Of a DNA stretch of 46,583 nt, positions 24,849 to 36,200 are shown piece after piece. The notes beneath the pieces were generated by a model that saw nothing but the letters and a program-made list of their open reading frames with translations, was not told the origin of the DNA and did not search any database. This stretch comes from Nitrospirota bacterium (GTDB lineage: Bacteria > Nitrospirota > Nitrospiria > 2-01-FULL-66-17). The DNA lies in contig JACQCD010000041.1 of assembly GCA_016201825.1 (NCBI GenBank), forward strand, positions 1-46,583, in the 5' to 3' direction. A program made the position numbers and the translations under genes. Position 1 is the stretch's first letter. Each line of letters begins with the position of its first letter.

Positions 24849-25547
24849 TCAGAAATTGAGCAAGATCCGTTCGGGAGGCACCCCCAGGGTCCGAAGGAGC
24901 GCGGTGTTGGCATCGACCATGTCCTTCATCCCGACGAGACACGCGACGGTACGCGCAGGCTCCAGGTCGAGAGTGGGCAGGAGGTCCTGGACGAACCCGA
25001 CGGCGCCCGACCACGACGACGTGCCCGTCGACGCGACCGTCACCCGCGCATCCACGCCCACGGTACGCCACGCCGCGAAATCGGTTTCGTAGCACCAGTG
25101 TGGCGGGGTGAGCACGCCGTAGAGCAGGATGAGTCGCCCGAACTCGGCGCGCCGGGAGAGCGTCCATGCCAAGAGCGAGCGCAGCGGGGCAATGCCCGTC
25201 CCGACGCCGATCAACAGCACGTCGCGGCCCGCGTGCGAGGCGAGCGGGAATCCCTTGCCCTGCGGGCCCACGACCCGCAGCGGGGTTCCGATCGGGAGGT
25301 CGAACAGTTCTTGGGAACACCCCTTCGCGCGCTTCACCAGCAGTTCGTAATAGGGTTCGCCGGGCGATGAGGCGATGGCGAAGTACGACGCCTCACCGGA
25401 CGGCGCGTGGACGTGGAGAAACTGACCGGGGATAAAATCGCGCGCAGGGGCAGGCCCTCCCGCGTCGGCCTCCAGGCGGATCGCGCGGATGTCCGCCACC
25501 CCTTGGGGGATTGTCGCGGCGATGCGCATCAAGGTTGACGACGTCAT
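24849..25547 (-). CDS. FAD/NAD(P)-binding oxidoreductase (ferredoxin-reductase type)
   Basis: A 232-residue flavoprotein of the FNR/PyrK/hydrogenase-gamma fold that would pass electrons between NAD(P)H and a partner. FAD domain: PGQFLHVHAPSGEASYFAIASSPG (a variant of RxYSxxS) and ELLVKRAKGCSQELFDLPIG. NAD domain: VLLIGVGTGIAPLRSLLAW. The C-terminus ends PPERILLNF, as in stand-alone ferredoxin or flavin reductases. It has none of the four clustered cysteines that hold the 2Fe-2S in PyrK or SudB. Its ATG overlaps the TGA of a 22-codon upstream ORF as ATGA. The electron partner is not in the window. Confidence 0.85.
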   Translation of the reverse strand: MTSSTLMRIAATIPQGVADIRAIRLEADAGGPAPARDFIPGQFLHVHAPSGEASYFAIASSPGEPYYELLVKRAKGCSQELFDLPIGTPLRVVGPQGKGFPLASHAGRDVLLIGVGTGIAPLRSLLAWTLSRRAEFGRLILLYGVLTPPHWCYETDFAAWRTVGVDARVTVASTGTSSWSGAVGFVQDLLPTLDLEPARTVACLVGMKDMVDANTALLRTLGVPPERILLNF

Positions 25548-25612
25548 ATCACCGCAAGCCGGTGAGTGGAACGGCCGGCGGCGCGGAGCGATTCGGGAAG
25601 AGAAAAACTCAT
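25544..25612 (-). CDS. Leaderless 22-residue upstream ORF coupled to the oxidoreductase
   Basis: ATG 25612 lies six bases after the -10 hexamer TATCAT, so the transcript would begin at or within a base or two of the A. It encodes a 22-residue peptide beginning MSFSLPESLRAAGR. It ends TGA (25546-25544) overlapping the oxidoreductase ATG (25547-25545). The oxidoreductase has no strong ribosome site, so re-initiation is likely. No motif is recognised in the peptide. Confidence 0.45.
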   Translation of the reverse strand: MSFSLPESLRAAGRSTHRLAVI

Positions 25613-25618
25613 GAGGGG

Positions 25619-25647
25619 ATGATAGCGGCGTCCCCGGGTCAAATCAA
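25619..25647 (-). promoter_or_regulatory. Sigma70 promoter for the micro-ORF/oxidoreductase transcript
   Basis: On the minus strand TTGATT, 17 nt, TATCAT. The predicted start of transcription coincides with the ATG at 25612. Confidence 0.55.
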
Positions 25648-25684
25648 GGGATGCGAGCGTGCTCGATACGCGAGGCGGGTTGTC

Positions 25685-28243
25685 TTACGAGCCATGCGGT
25701 CGGCGTCGAATTCCGAGGATGATCAGTCCCAAGGCGCCCAGCGCGATGAACCAGGCGGTGGCCCCCGGCTGCTCCACGGCGAGGACGACCGGGGTCAGCG
25801 CGGCGCGCGTGAGGGCTCGGAGCGCACTGTGCCGGGCGATCACGCGCGCAAGCGGAGGACTCACGCGTTCGTACGCAGCGACGAAGAGCCGGCCGAACGA
25901 CGAGGGGAGAAGGTGGTGATCGCGGAACGCGCGCAGCGATTGTACGTGAGGATGCCACGGCGTCCCGTACGCCGCGGTGGCGATGAAGCAGAAGCCGACC
26001 GACCCTTCGCCCGCAGTGGGCATCGCCCGCGCTTCGTTCGACTGCGAGCTTTCTTGCAAGACCATGTCGACGGCGGTGATGGTGTACACGTACGGCGTTT
26101 CGTTGGTGAGGTTGGCTCGATCCTCATACTCCGCCGCGTTGAGCGGCGCCACGATGAGCTGCTCCTCCACCACGCTGGTCTCGCGGCGCCGATACACGCG
26201 ATAGCCCAGGAGGTCCAGGTCGGGGTTGGGCGTCCAGCGGAGGGCGACCCGACCGCTGCCGACCGAAACCACCGTCAGCCCTTGGGGCGTCGCCGGAATC
26301 GGGTCGACGACCGCATCCGCGGCGGCCTTGGCGTCCAGTTTCCCCGCCCCCCACAGGTCGGCCGACCCAACCTGGGGTTGAGCGGTGGCGGTCAGACGCG
26401 CCTTGACGTCGCGAGCCGTGAGGGTGGGATTGATTTGCAGGAGGAGCGCCGCGGCGCCGGCGACATGGGGCGCCGCCATACTCGCCCCCTGGAGGATGAA
26501 ATGGACGCGGTCGGGATCAGTCATGGCGTCAATGGTGTTGGACGACGTCTCATAGAGCCCCGCGTCCGTTCGAGACGAGAGACTCGACGTCACGCCGAGC
26601 CCGGGTGCAGCCAAGTCAGGCTTTTGCGTCGCCGGGCACGCCGTCGAAAAGCTACACGTCCGTCGGGGACCTCGACTCGCGGTGGTGACCAGCGCCCCCC
26701 CCACCTCGCCGCGGTATTCCCTGACGCCGAGCAATGATAGCCACTGTGTTTTCGTCACGAACGGCACGACCGCGATCGCCTCGGTGGCGGTCGCGGGAAC
26801 CGCCAGCGTTTTACTGGGATCGACGGCGCTCGTGAACGCGGCGGGCTGCGGCGAGTCCTCCGTCACCGACCAGATGTCGAATGCCGCTGGGCTGCCGGGC
26901 GGGAGCTCTTGGCCGAGCGTCAGATACCAGGTCCCCGCCGCCAACTCCGAGGCGCTGCTCAGGACGGCGACGGTCTCGCGGTCACCGTTGGCCCCGTTCA
27001 CGTCCACGCCGGCGGTGATCGTCACGTCCCCGCAGGACGTTGGCTGCGTGACTACGGGCGTCTCAGAGACCAGAGAGGGCGGCGATGCGGGACCGATTGA
27101 TCCGCAGGAGGGCGTGGTGATCGACATCCCCAGCAGGTAGTTACCGGGATACCACAAGTCGAGATCGATCCGCTTCGCGCCGGGGGGGACGACGAATCCG
27201 ATTGCCAGGGGGAGAGTGGCACCTACGGAGCCGCTCGCGTGCGTAAGGTCGTTGCCGTTATTGCCCCCCGCGACGACCACCACGCGAGCTGGGACCGCCT
27301 CCCCCGGCTGTCCGTCCGGACCGGTGAACGCATCGATCGCGCGTTCGAAGTCGGACGTGCCATCGTGCGCGCCCCGGAGCGTGCCCAGGCTGAGATTGAC
27401 GACCAGGGGCCGACCCAGCGCCGTTGACTTGTTCTTGAGGTAGGCCAACGCTTCGATCACGCGATTGGAGGTCTGCGCGCCGAGTTTAACGACGAGCAGG
27501 TCCGCCTCGGGGGCCATGCCGATGTATCGGTACGCCAACTGATCCCGTCCGGTGGCCGACCCGTTGCCGGCAGCGATGCCCGCCACGTGGGTGCCATGTC
27601 CGACGCGGTCGACTTCGGGACAATCCCGGGCGTCGATCTGATCCGGCAGGCATTCCGCGCCGAAGGAAAAACCGAACGGTGGACGTCCCGACGCGCTACT
27701 CTGATCCCAGACGGCCAGGACACGTGTGGTCCCGTCGGGATGTCGAAAGTCTCGGTGAGTCAGATCGAGGCCGGTGTCGATGATTCCGATCAAGACGCCG
27801 CGACCGGTATGCCCCGACCACCCGTCGGGCGGCACTCTCGTCCACACTTCGGACGCTCGGCTGATCGGCACGCTAAAGTCCAACGATGGGATCAGCGGCC
27901 GCGACACTTCGATCGAAAGCACCGCGGGATGAGCAGCGAGCGCCGACAGCTTCGAGAGCGGGACGTCGGCCGTCAGAACGTCGCCCAGCACGGCGCCCAT
28001 GGTGACGCCCAGGGCCTGGAGGTCTGGTGGCGGGCCGACGAACCGCAGCGTGACCGCCACCGTCGTCTCGGTCGGGGCGGTCGGCGCGATGCCGAGGACC
28101 GCGGGAGCGAGCAGATCCGCGCCCCGCTGGCCGGCCAGAATGGGCAGGAGGAGAGGATCAACCGTTGCCGCTTCGGCGGTCGAACCGGCTCCGATCGCGG
28201 TGAGGAACGCGACCAGCGCCAGCGCGGCCGCGGCGTGGGTCAT
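25685..28243 (-). CDS. Secreted subtilisin-like (S8) protease with FN3 and CFI-box C-terminus
   Basis: An 852-residue exported protease. A signal peptide (1-25) and inhibitor-like propeptide (about 55-115) precede the catalytic domain. The triad is complete: Asp at about 156 in IGIIDTGLDLTHRDF, His at about 216 in VGHGTHVAGIAAGNG, Ser at about 588 in LQGASMAAPHVAGAAALLLQ. An FN3-like module follows (about 650-740). The C-terminal region begins CFIATAAYGTPWHPHVQSLR, then RDHHLLPSSFGRLFVAAYERVSPPLA, and ends in a hydrophobic helix and basic tail (IRRRP). This CFI-box-CTERM arrangement is a presumed surface anchor or sorting signal. The start overlaps the secG stop as ATGA, so it is coupled to the gap-pgk-tpiA-secG operon. 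Confidence 0.93.
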   Translation of the reverse strand: MTHAAAALALVAFLTAIGAGSTAEAATVDPLLLPILAGQRGADLLAPAVLGIAPTAPTETTVAVTLRFVGPPPDLQALGVTMGAVLGDVLTADVPLSKLSALAAHPAVLSIEVSRPLIPSLDFSVPISRASEVWTRVPPDGWSGHTGRGVLIGIIDTGLDLTHRDFRHPDGTTRVLAVWDQSSASGRPPFGFSFGAECLPDQIDARDCPEVDRVGHGTHVAGIAAGNGSATGRDQLAYRYIGMAPEADLLVVKLGAQTSNRVIEALAYLKNKSTALGRPLVVNLSLGTLRGAHDGTSDFERAIDAFTGPDGQPGEAVPARVVVVAGGNNGNDLTHASGSVGATLPLAIGFVVPPGAKRIDLDLWYPGNYLLGMSITTPSCGSIGPASPPSLVSETPVVTQPTSCGDVTITAGVDVNGANGDRETVAVLSSASELAAGTWYLTLGQELPPGSPAAFDIWSVTEDSPQPAAFTSAVDPSKTLAVPATATEAIAVVPFVTKTQWLSLLGVREYRGEVGGALVTTASRGPRRTCSFSTACPATQKPDLAAPGLGVTSSLSSRTDAGLYETSSNTIDAMTDPDRVHFILQGASMAAPHVAGAAALLLQINPTLTARDVKARLTATAQPQVGSADLWGAGKLDAKAAADAVVDPIPATPQGLTVVSVGSGRVALRWTPNPDLDLLGYRVYRRRETSVVEEQLIVAPLNAAEYEDRANLTNETPYVYTITAVDMVLQESSQSNEARAMPTAGEGSVGFCFIATAAYGTPWHPHVQSLRAFRDHHLLPSSFGRLFVAAYERVSPPLARVIARHSALRALTRAALTPVVLAVEQPGATAWFIALGALGLIILGIRRRPHGS

Positions 28244-28611
28244 GGGGTTTGAGCTGGGGTCTGAGCCGGGGTCGGGGAACCAGACGCTGACGGCGCGGGG
28301 GCTGCGGGGCCGGCGGATGTCGCGGCGGAGTCCGGCGCGGTCGCCGCCGGCGGCTGCGTCTCGACGATCGAGGAGGCGACCGATCGTTGATTCGACAGGA
28401 TCGAGAGCCCCAACGACGTCAGCATGAAGAGCGTCGCGGCCGCGATCGTCATCTTGCTGAGAAACGTTGCGGCCCCGCGGCTGCCGAAGATGGTCTGGCT
28501 GGATCCCCCAAACGCGGCGCCGACTTCAGCGCCCTTCCCGGCTTGGAGAAGGATCACGCCGATCATGATAAAGCACACCAACACGTGAAGAATCACGACG
28601 AGAACGATCAT
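28240..28611 (-). CDS. secG: Preprotein translocase subunit SecG
   Basis: Small inner-membrane subunit of SecYEG that helps SecA cycling. Two membrane helices are visible: residues 2-22 (IVLVVILHVLVCFIMIGVIL) and about 52-72. Between them lies the conserved LLQAGKGAEVGAAFGGSSQTIFGSRGAATFL. The tail beyond residue 78 is a long Ala/Pro/Ser/Thr-rich extension (PAPSASGSPTPAQTP), common in Gram-negative SecG. It overlaps tpiA upstream and the protease downstream by ATGA, the usual position of secG after tpiA. Confidence 0.95.
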   Translation of the reverse strand: MIVLVVILHVLVCFIMIGVILLQAGKGAEVGAAFGGSSQTIFGSRGAATFLSKMTIAAATLFMLTSLGLSILSNQRSVASSIVETQPPAATAPDSAATSAGPAAPAPSASGSPTPAQTPAQTP

Positions 28612-29453
28612 GCGTTGCTCCTGCTAGAGGTGGATGTGGTGCCGGAGAGCGAGGCGTCGAGCCGCGACCGGCCGGATCCGGCTCCCCGTGCCTTGGCGCC
28701 GGCGGCGCGCTCGAGGATCGCGAGCAACGTCTGCACGTTGAGGCTGGCGCCCCCGACGAGCGCACCGTCGATGTCCGGTTCCGCCAACAAGCCGTGGATC
28801 GTGTCCGGAGCGACGCTCCCGCCGTACAGCATGCGAACCGAGGTGGCGGCGTGTTCGCCATGATCGTGGGTGATCAAGCGGCGGAGAAACCGATGAACCG
28901 AGGCGGCCTCGACCGGAGTGGCCGTCTTCCCGGTGCCGATGGCCCAGACCGGCTCGTACGCGATGATCAGCCGAGCGACCTGCGGGCCGGACACGCCCTG
29001 GAGCGCCACCGAGACCTGCTCCGCCACGACTTGTTCGGTTTTCCCGGCCCGGCGTTCGGAAAAGGTTTCGCCCACGCAGAGGATCGGGGTCAGGCCGGCG
29101 GCCAGTAACGCAGTGGCCTTGCGACGCACCTGATCGTTGGTTTCGCCGAACGCCTGGCGGCGCTCGGAGTGTCCCACGAGTCCGTAGGCACAGCCGACGT
29201 CGGCCAGTTGCGGAACCGAAATTTCTCCGGTGTAAGCTCCGGCGGTTTCCCAGTGGCAATTCTGCGCGGCCAAAGCGATTCGAGACCCGGCGACGACCTG
29301 CGCCGCTCGATCGAGCGCCGTGGCCGACGGTGCCACGACCACGTCGACCGCCTGCAGCAGGTCGGTGCGGACCCGCAAGGCTTCGAGCGCGAGGACGGCC
29401 TCGGTCACGGTCTTGTTCATTTTCCAGTTGGCGATGATCAGCGGCGGCGCCAT
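28608..29453 (-). CDS. tpiA: Triose-phosphate isomerase
   Basis: Interconverts dihydroxyacetone phosphate and glyceraldehyde 3-phosphate. Active-site residues: Lys in IIANWKMNKT, His in VGHSERRQAFGET, Glu in IAYEPVWAIGTGKTA, and the phosphate-binding YGGSV and GALVGGASL. At 281 residues it is about 30 longer than usual because of a C-terminal tail rich in Ala, Gly, Ser and Arg (GAGSGRSRLDASLSGTTSTSS), which is odd. ATG 29453 starts eight bases past the pgk stop. The end overlaps secG by ATGA. Confidence 0.95.
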   Translation of the reverse strand: MAPPLIIANWKMNKTVTEAVLALEALRVRTDLLQAVDVVVAPSATALDRAAQVVAGSRIALAAQNCHWETAGAYTGEISVPQLADVGCAYGLVGHSERRQAFGETNDQVRRKATALLAAGLTPILCVGETFSERRAGKTEQVVAEQVSVALQGVSGPQVARLIIAYEPVWAIGTGKTATPVEAASVHRFLRRLITHDHGEHAATSVRMLYGGSVAPDTIHGLLAEPDIDGALVGGASLNVQTLLAILERAAGAKARGAGSGRSRLDASLSGTTSTSSRSNA

Positions 29454-29461
29454 CGGTACCG

Positions 29462-31692
<2,231 letters not shown>

Positions 31693-31713
31693 CTATCCTT
31701 TCAGATTTTTCCT

Positions 31714-31743
31714 ATCCTAGGACCGGCCTACCCACAAAGTCAA
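31714..31743 (-). promoter_or_regulatory. Sigma70 promoter of the gap operon
   Basis: On the minus strand TTGACT, 18 nt, TAGGAT. Transcription would start near 31707, about 20 nt before the GTG, just room for the AAAGGA ribosome site. Confidence 0.65.
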
Positions 31744-31744
31744 A

Positions 31745-31780
31745 CCCGCGTCGCCGATGAAATATTCATCGCCACGCGGG
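31745..31780 (-). terminator. Hairpin after the tRNA pair, possible terminator
   Basis: Imperfect hairpin: CCCGCGT/ACGCGGG base stem (7 bp), a small internal loop, then a C-G pair plus GATGAA/TTCATC with an ATA loop. On the minus strand it is followed by TTTGACTTT, a weak T-tract that is also the -35 of the gap promoter. It lies about 20 nt past the tRNA-Arg CCA end. Confidence 0.45.
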
Positions 31781-31801
31781 CAATGAGGGCTGCGCGCGCA
31801 C

Positions 31802-31878
31802 TGGCGCGCCTGGAGGGAGTTGAACCCCCGACCTGCGGATTCGAAGTCCGACGCTCTATCCAGCTGAGCTACAGGCGC
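31802..31878 (-). tRNA. tRNA-Arg (anticodon UCG)
   Basis: A complete cloverleaf. Acceptor GCGCCTG pairs with CAGGCGC, the D-arm is GCTC...GAGC, the anticodon loop is CTTCGAA (TCG, reads CGA) and the T-arm is GGGGG-TTCAACT-CCCTC. The discriminator is G and the CCA end is encoded (31802-31804). It lies downstream of tRNA-His on the same strand and is probably co-transcribed. Confidence 0.95.
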
Positions 31879-31909
31879 AACCTGAGGCGACGTACGCGTC
31901 GCGTTATGG

Positions 31910-31985
31910 TGGGGCGAGTGAGGGGTTTCGAACCCCCAACCCCTGGAGCCACAGTCCAGTGCTCTACCCTTGAGCTACACCCGCC
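31910..31985 (-). tRNA. tRNA-His (anticodon GUG)
   Basis: Acceptor GCGGGTG pairs with CACTCGC, the anticodon loop is CTGTGGC (GTG) and the T-arm is GGGGG-TTCGAAA-CCCCT. An extra 5' G (31985) faces discriminator C (31913), the identity signature of tRNA-His. CCA is encoded, and a second CCA follows directly (31907-31909), so the gene reads CCACCA. Confidence 0.95.
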
Positions 31986-32049
31986 ACGTTGTGCAACGAG
32001 GCATCGGTTGTATCACCTCGCTCGCGGCCTTGTCAACCGCGTACGGCGC

Positions 32050-33111
32050 CTACGAACCGAGCGGGATGAACCCCTGCTGGTATGCCGAGCGGAGCTGGCC
32101 GCACGCGGCGAGGATCTGCCGCCCTTTGCTCTTGCGGACGAAGGCCGAGAAGTGTGCGTCGAGCAGGATGGCCTGAAACGCCGCGACCGTCGCGTCCGCC
32201 GGGCGCTCGAACGGCGCCCCTGGCCACGGGTTGAACGGAATCAGGTTGATCTTGCACCGGATTCCGTGCAGGAGCTTGACGAGCCGGCGGGCGTCGGCGG
32301 GGGGGTCGTTCACGCCGGCCAACAGGACATACTCGAAAAAGATTCGCCGACGGGGAGGAAGCGGATACGCTCGGCACGCCTCCAGCAGCGCCGTCAGGGG
32401 GTACTTGCGATTGATGGTTCCCATCACCCGGTCGCGCACGTCGTCCGTTGTCGCGTTGAGCGAAACGGCCAGATTGACGGGATGCCGGAAGGCGCCGAGC
32501 TGCGCCATCTGGGGCACGAGGCCCGATGTGGACACCGTGATCCGTCGCGGCGAGTAGCCGAGCCCCCACGGGGCCGTGAGCCGTTCAATGGCTTCGCACA
32601 CTGCCGCCAGGTTTGCCAGCGGCTCACCCATCCCCATGAAGACGAGATTGGTGATCGGCCGTTCGGGCCCGGCGTGGGCACGGGCGCCCAAGACCTGGTC
32701 GACAATCTCGTGCGCTTTGAGGTTGCGCTTCAATCCCATCGTTCCGGTGAGGCAAAAGGTACAGTCGAGCGTGCATCCGACCTGGGTGGAGAGGCAGAGC
32801 GTCAGCCGGTCCTCGTCGGGAATGAGGACGGATTCGACCGTTTCCCCATCCTCGAGCCGAAAGAGCAGTTTCTCGGTGCCATCCTCGGCATCGTGCTGGA
32901 TCTCGCTCACCACCGGCTCGGTGATTACCGCGATGTCCGCAAGGCGGATCCGCTCGGAGCGGCCGAGATTGGTCATGTCGTCGAACCGCGTCACGCCGCG
33001 TCGGTAGATCCAGTCAAGGACCTGGCGCGATCGGTACCGGGGCCACCCCTGAGCGGTGAAGAGGTCGTCCAACTGCGTGACGGAAAGCGTCTTGAGGGCT
33101 ACTTGCGGCAT
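32050..33111 (-). CDS. rlmN: Dual-specificity 23S rRNA/tRNA adenine-C2 methyltransferase RlmN
   Basis: Radical-SAM methyltransferase that makes 2-methyladenosine at 23S rRNA A2503 and tRNA A37. The radical-SAM cluster is CTLDCTFC (in GCTLDCTFCLTGTMGLKRNL). VFMGMGEPLANLAAV is the family GEP motif. The mechanistic cysteine region LSTQVGC and the C-terminal KSKGRQILAACGQL are present. ATG 33111 gives 353 residues. The frame opens 12 codons further at GTG 33147, but TATAAA with an upstream TGC (an extended -10) lies there, so the shorter start is preferred. It is divergent from the large propeller lipoprotein. Confidence 0.94.
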   Translation of the reverse strand: MPQVALKTLSVTQLDDLFTAQGWPRYRSRQVLDWIYRRGVTRFDDMTNLGRSERIRLADIAVITEPVVSEIQHDAEDGTEKLLFRLEDGETVESVLIPDEDRLTLCLSTQVGCTLDCTFCLTGTMGLKRNLKAHEIVDQVLGARAHAGPERPITNLVFMGMGEPLANLAAVCEAIERLTAPWGLGYSPRRITVSTSGLVPQMAQLGAFRHPVNLAVSLNATTDDVRDRVMGTINRKYPLTALLEACRAYPLPPRRRIFFEYVLLAGVNDPPADARRLVKLLHGIRCKINLIPFNPWPGAPFERPADATVAAFQAILLDAHFSAFVRKSKGRQILAACGQLRSAYQQGFIPLGS

Positions 33112-33237
33112 GATCAGCAACTGTTTGGATTTATAGCACACTTTCAACGGCGGAGGCCAGCTTTGAGAGCCGAACGCCTCCCAAGGAAATAAAACACCGG
33201 GGAAGTGGGTTCTGAGAGGGGAGCAACCGATTCGCCT

Positions 33238-36200
33238 ATGCCAAAAACCCTCCGATCCCTGAGAACCCTTCCGATATGGCTCCTCCTGGTTGTTATCTCA
33301 GGGGGGTGCGGCGGGACCGCGGCTCTGGGTCCGGGGGGCGGCGACGCGGGAGTGGACACCACGCCGCCGACCGTCCTGTCAAAATTCCCGGCCGAGAATC
33401 AGGTCAATGTGGGGCGCGATACGAAATTATCGATCACCTTCAGCGAACCCATCCTCCCCGCTTCGGTGAACCTCAACACCGTGCTCCTCAGGCGGGGCGG
33501 CGCCGGAGACGTACAGCGGTCCTTCGAATGGGACGCGACCGGCAAGACCCTATTTGTTCGGCCCACGACGTTGCTGGGGAGCGATACCGTCAACTACCAA
33601 TATAAGGTTGAGTTGACCGAGGGAATCACGGACCTCGTGGGCAATCGCCTGCAGCCCTCTCAGTGGTACTTCACGACTGGCCCGCTGATCGACTTCGAGG
33701 CGCCGCGTTGGCGGTGCTCGGCCCAGGTGACGGCCGTGCCGTTGCGATTCGACACGGTGGACGTGTCGTGGGCGAGCCAATCCCCGACGCCGTGCTCCCC
33801 CGTGTCTGCATCCCCCGCAACCGACAACGTCACGCCCTCCGATCGGCTGACGTACGTGGTCGAGTACAAACGGCTCTCGGATGCTTCGTTCTCGAGCTCA
33901 AAGCCGGTGACGGGCGCCTCGAACTTCACCATCACCGGCTTGCGGGCGAACACGGAGTACGAGTTCCGAGTCAGCGTGGCGGATTTGGCGGGGAACAAAG
34001 GGGAGTTTCGGAGCGCGGCGAGTCCGGTGACCCCTCCCGCCGGCCGTCTGTACGTCACCAATACGTTGGGCAATACCCTCTCCAATCTCGCCGATATCGG
34101 TCAGGCGGTCGGGGATCAGTTCGCGGCGGTCGTGTCCGCCGATCTGACTGGACTCGGTGGCCCGGTCGGCGTCTACGTCGATGCCAACGCCCCAGTCCCT
34201 GTCGTCTACGTGGCGAACTTTGGCTCCAACAGCATCTCGGCCTACGCGTTATCGTACCCAGAAGACGGAACGTTGTTAGGTCAATACCCCGTCCGAAATA
34301 ACCAGGCGCCATTATGGACGATCCAGGGCGACTGGAGCGCCAGCGACATCACCGAACTGAGCGGCCCGACGTGGCTCTGGCTCGATGCCAAGACCGACGC
34401 GACGACCGGTAAGAGGGTGAAGACGTTGCTCTACGTCGCGAATACCCTTCCCGCCGCGGGGCGCACGGGGCCGGTCGGGAACAGTATCGTGGTCTTCGAC
34501 GTCACCAACACGCCGAGCAGTTCCAACAGCGCGCCGATCGGGGTGATCAAGAGCCAAGCGTTTAGAACGCCGATCGCGTTTGCGGTCGGTCCCGATCCCG
34601 CCGATCCCGCCAAGAAATTCCTGTACGTCGTCAACCGGGATCACGCGACCTACAACGACAACTTGGGCGGCAAAGTCTTGGTCTTCCCTTTTTCCAATGA
34701 GCTGCTGGATCTCTCGAACAATGCCGACAACACGCCGGTCCGGACATTCTGGGGACTAGGGGCAACGGGGGGGCCGTGCATCGTGACCGACCCGTCGGGC
34801 GGTGTGTGCGGTCCATCGGCCCTCGCGCTCGACTCGACGGGCCAGACGCTGTATGTCGTCAACCGCGGCCGAAATAACCTCTTGATCTTTGCCAACGTAG
34901 ACCAGCAGACGACTCAGGGCTCGCAAACTCCGGTGGTGGTGGAGGGGCCCCAGAGCGGCCTCGAGAACGCGAGACCGACGTCGCTGTTTTTTGAGCGGGA
35001 TCAACTGAACGGAGATCGCCTCTATGTGACGACGGATCGTGAACAGTCGCTGATTATCTTCAAGGTCCTCGACTTGGCGAGTGGCGGCGACATCCGACCC
35101 GTCCGAATCATCAAGGGGTCCCGAACGATGTTAGGCCAACCGGGGACGGATACGAGCCCGCAGAGCGCTGGCCCATCCGGCGTCATGGTGGTGGCGAACG
35201 AGGCGTACGTCGTCACGCCGGGCTTTTGGGTTCTTACCCCGATCCCTTCGCTCTCGGTGTTCGATGTCTCACCTGGCCAGGATCCGGTGGTGACCTCCAC
35301 CAGCCCGTCGGTGGTGACCTCCACCCCGCCCGCGCGCCTGGTCGTGAACCCACTACTCGGCGCCAGCGGTATGGTGCTCGATCGTGAACACAATCGGCTC
35401 TATGTGTCTAGCTTCCATGCCAATATGGTATTGGTCTACGAGGGCGCCGATACGCTCGGCACGGGGCAGCGCAATCCGAATCGGATCATCGCGGGTCCCA
35501 AGACGGGGCTCAACCACCCCGTGAGCCTGGTGTTTCGCCCGGCCACGGCGACCCGCACCGCGGCACTGTATGTGGTGAACCAATCGAGCCATTCGATTCT
35601 GGTCTTCGGCGGCGAGCCGCTTGCAACGGGCCGCGACGTGGCCGACCTCAGCGGCGATGTCTTTTACAGTCGGTATCTCGGCCCGCCGGAGAGCATGGAC
35701 CCGTTTTCGGTTTTTAACGCAACGGAGCTGGTGTATCCTGCCGGGATTGCAATCGACGAGAACCTGGACCTGCTCTACGTGTCGAACCGAGACGCCGTGA
35801 CGGCGCAAGACTTCGCGGGACGAAGGATCCTCGCCTTCAAGAATGCGTCGACGATCGGGGCGACCCCCTGCGAGCGTGGCGATCTTAGTGACGATCTTAT
35901 TTGTGCGGGCGTTACGGTTTACGCCGGAGCCGGTAACGTGGAGCCGGCTTGGAAGATCGAGGGCGATCCGCCTCCGCCACGGGGCCATGCGACCACGGAT
36001 CTGACGACGCTCAAGCGCCCGTCGGCGTTGTTGGTCGATGCCGACCTCGATCGGCTCTTCGTGGCCAATCGGCAAGGTCCATCGATCCTGGTGTTCGACG
36101 GGATCAGCCGGAAGGTGCAAGAGGCTCCGGCCAATCACAATCTGGCTCCGACCTGGACGATTCTGCACTCGGCGCTGACGAACCCGGCGGGCTTGGCCCT

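Noticed and set aside
25925-25955. A 14-nt match (GTACGTGAGGATGC) to the core of repeat copy A inside the subtilase gene
   Set aside because: It lies in the codons of the conserved CFI-box segment (HPHVQSL), the other blocks and arms of the repeat are absent, and the match stops abruptly.
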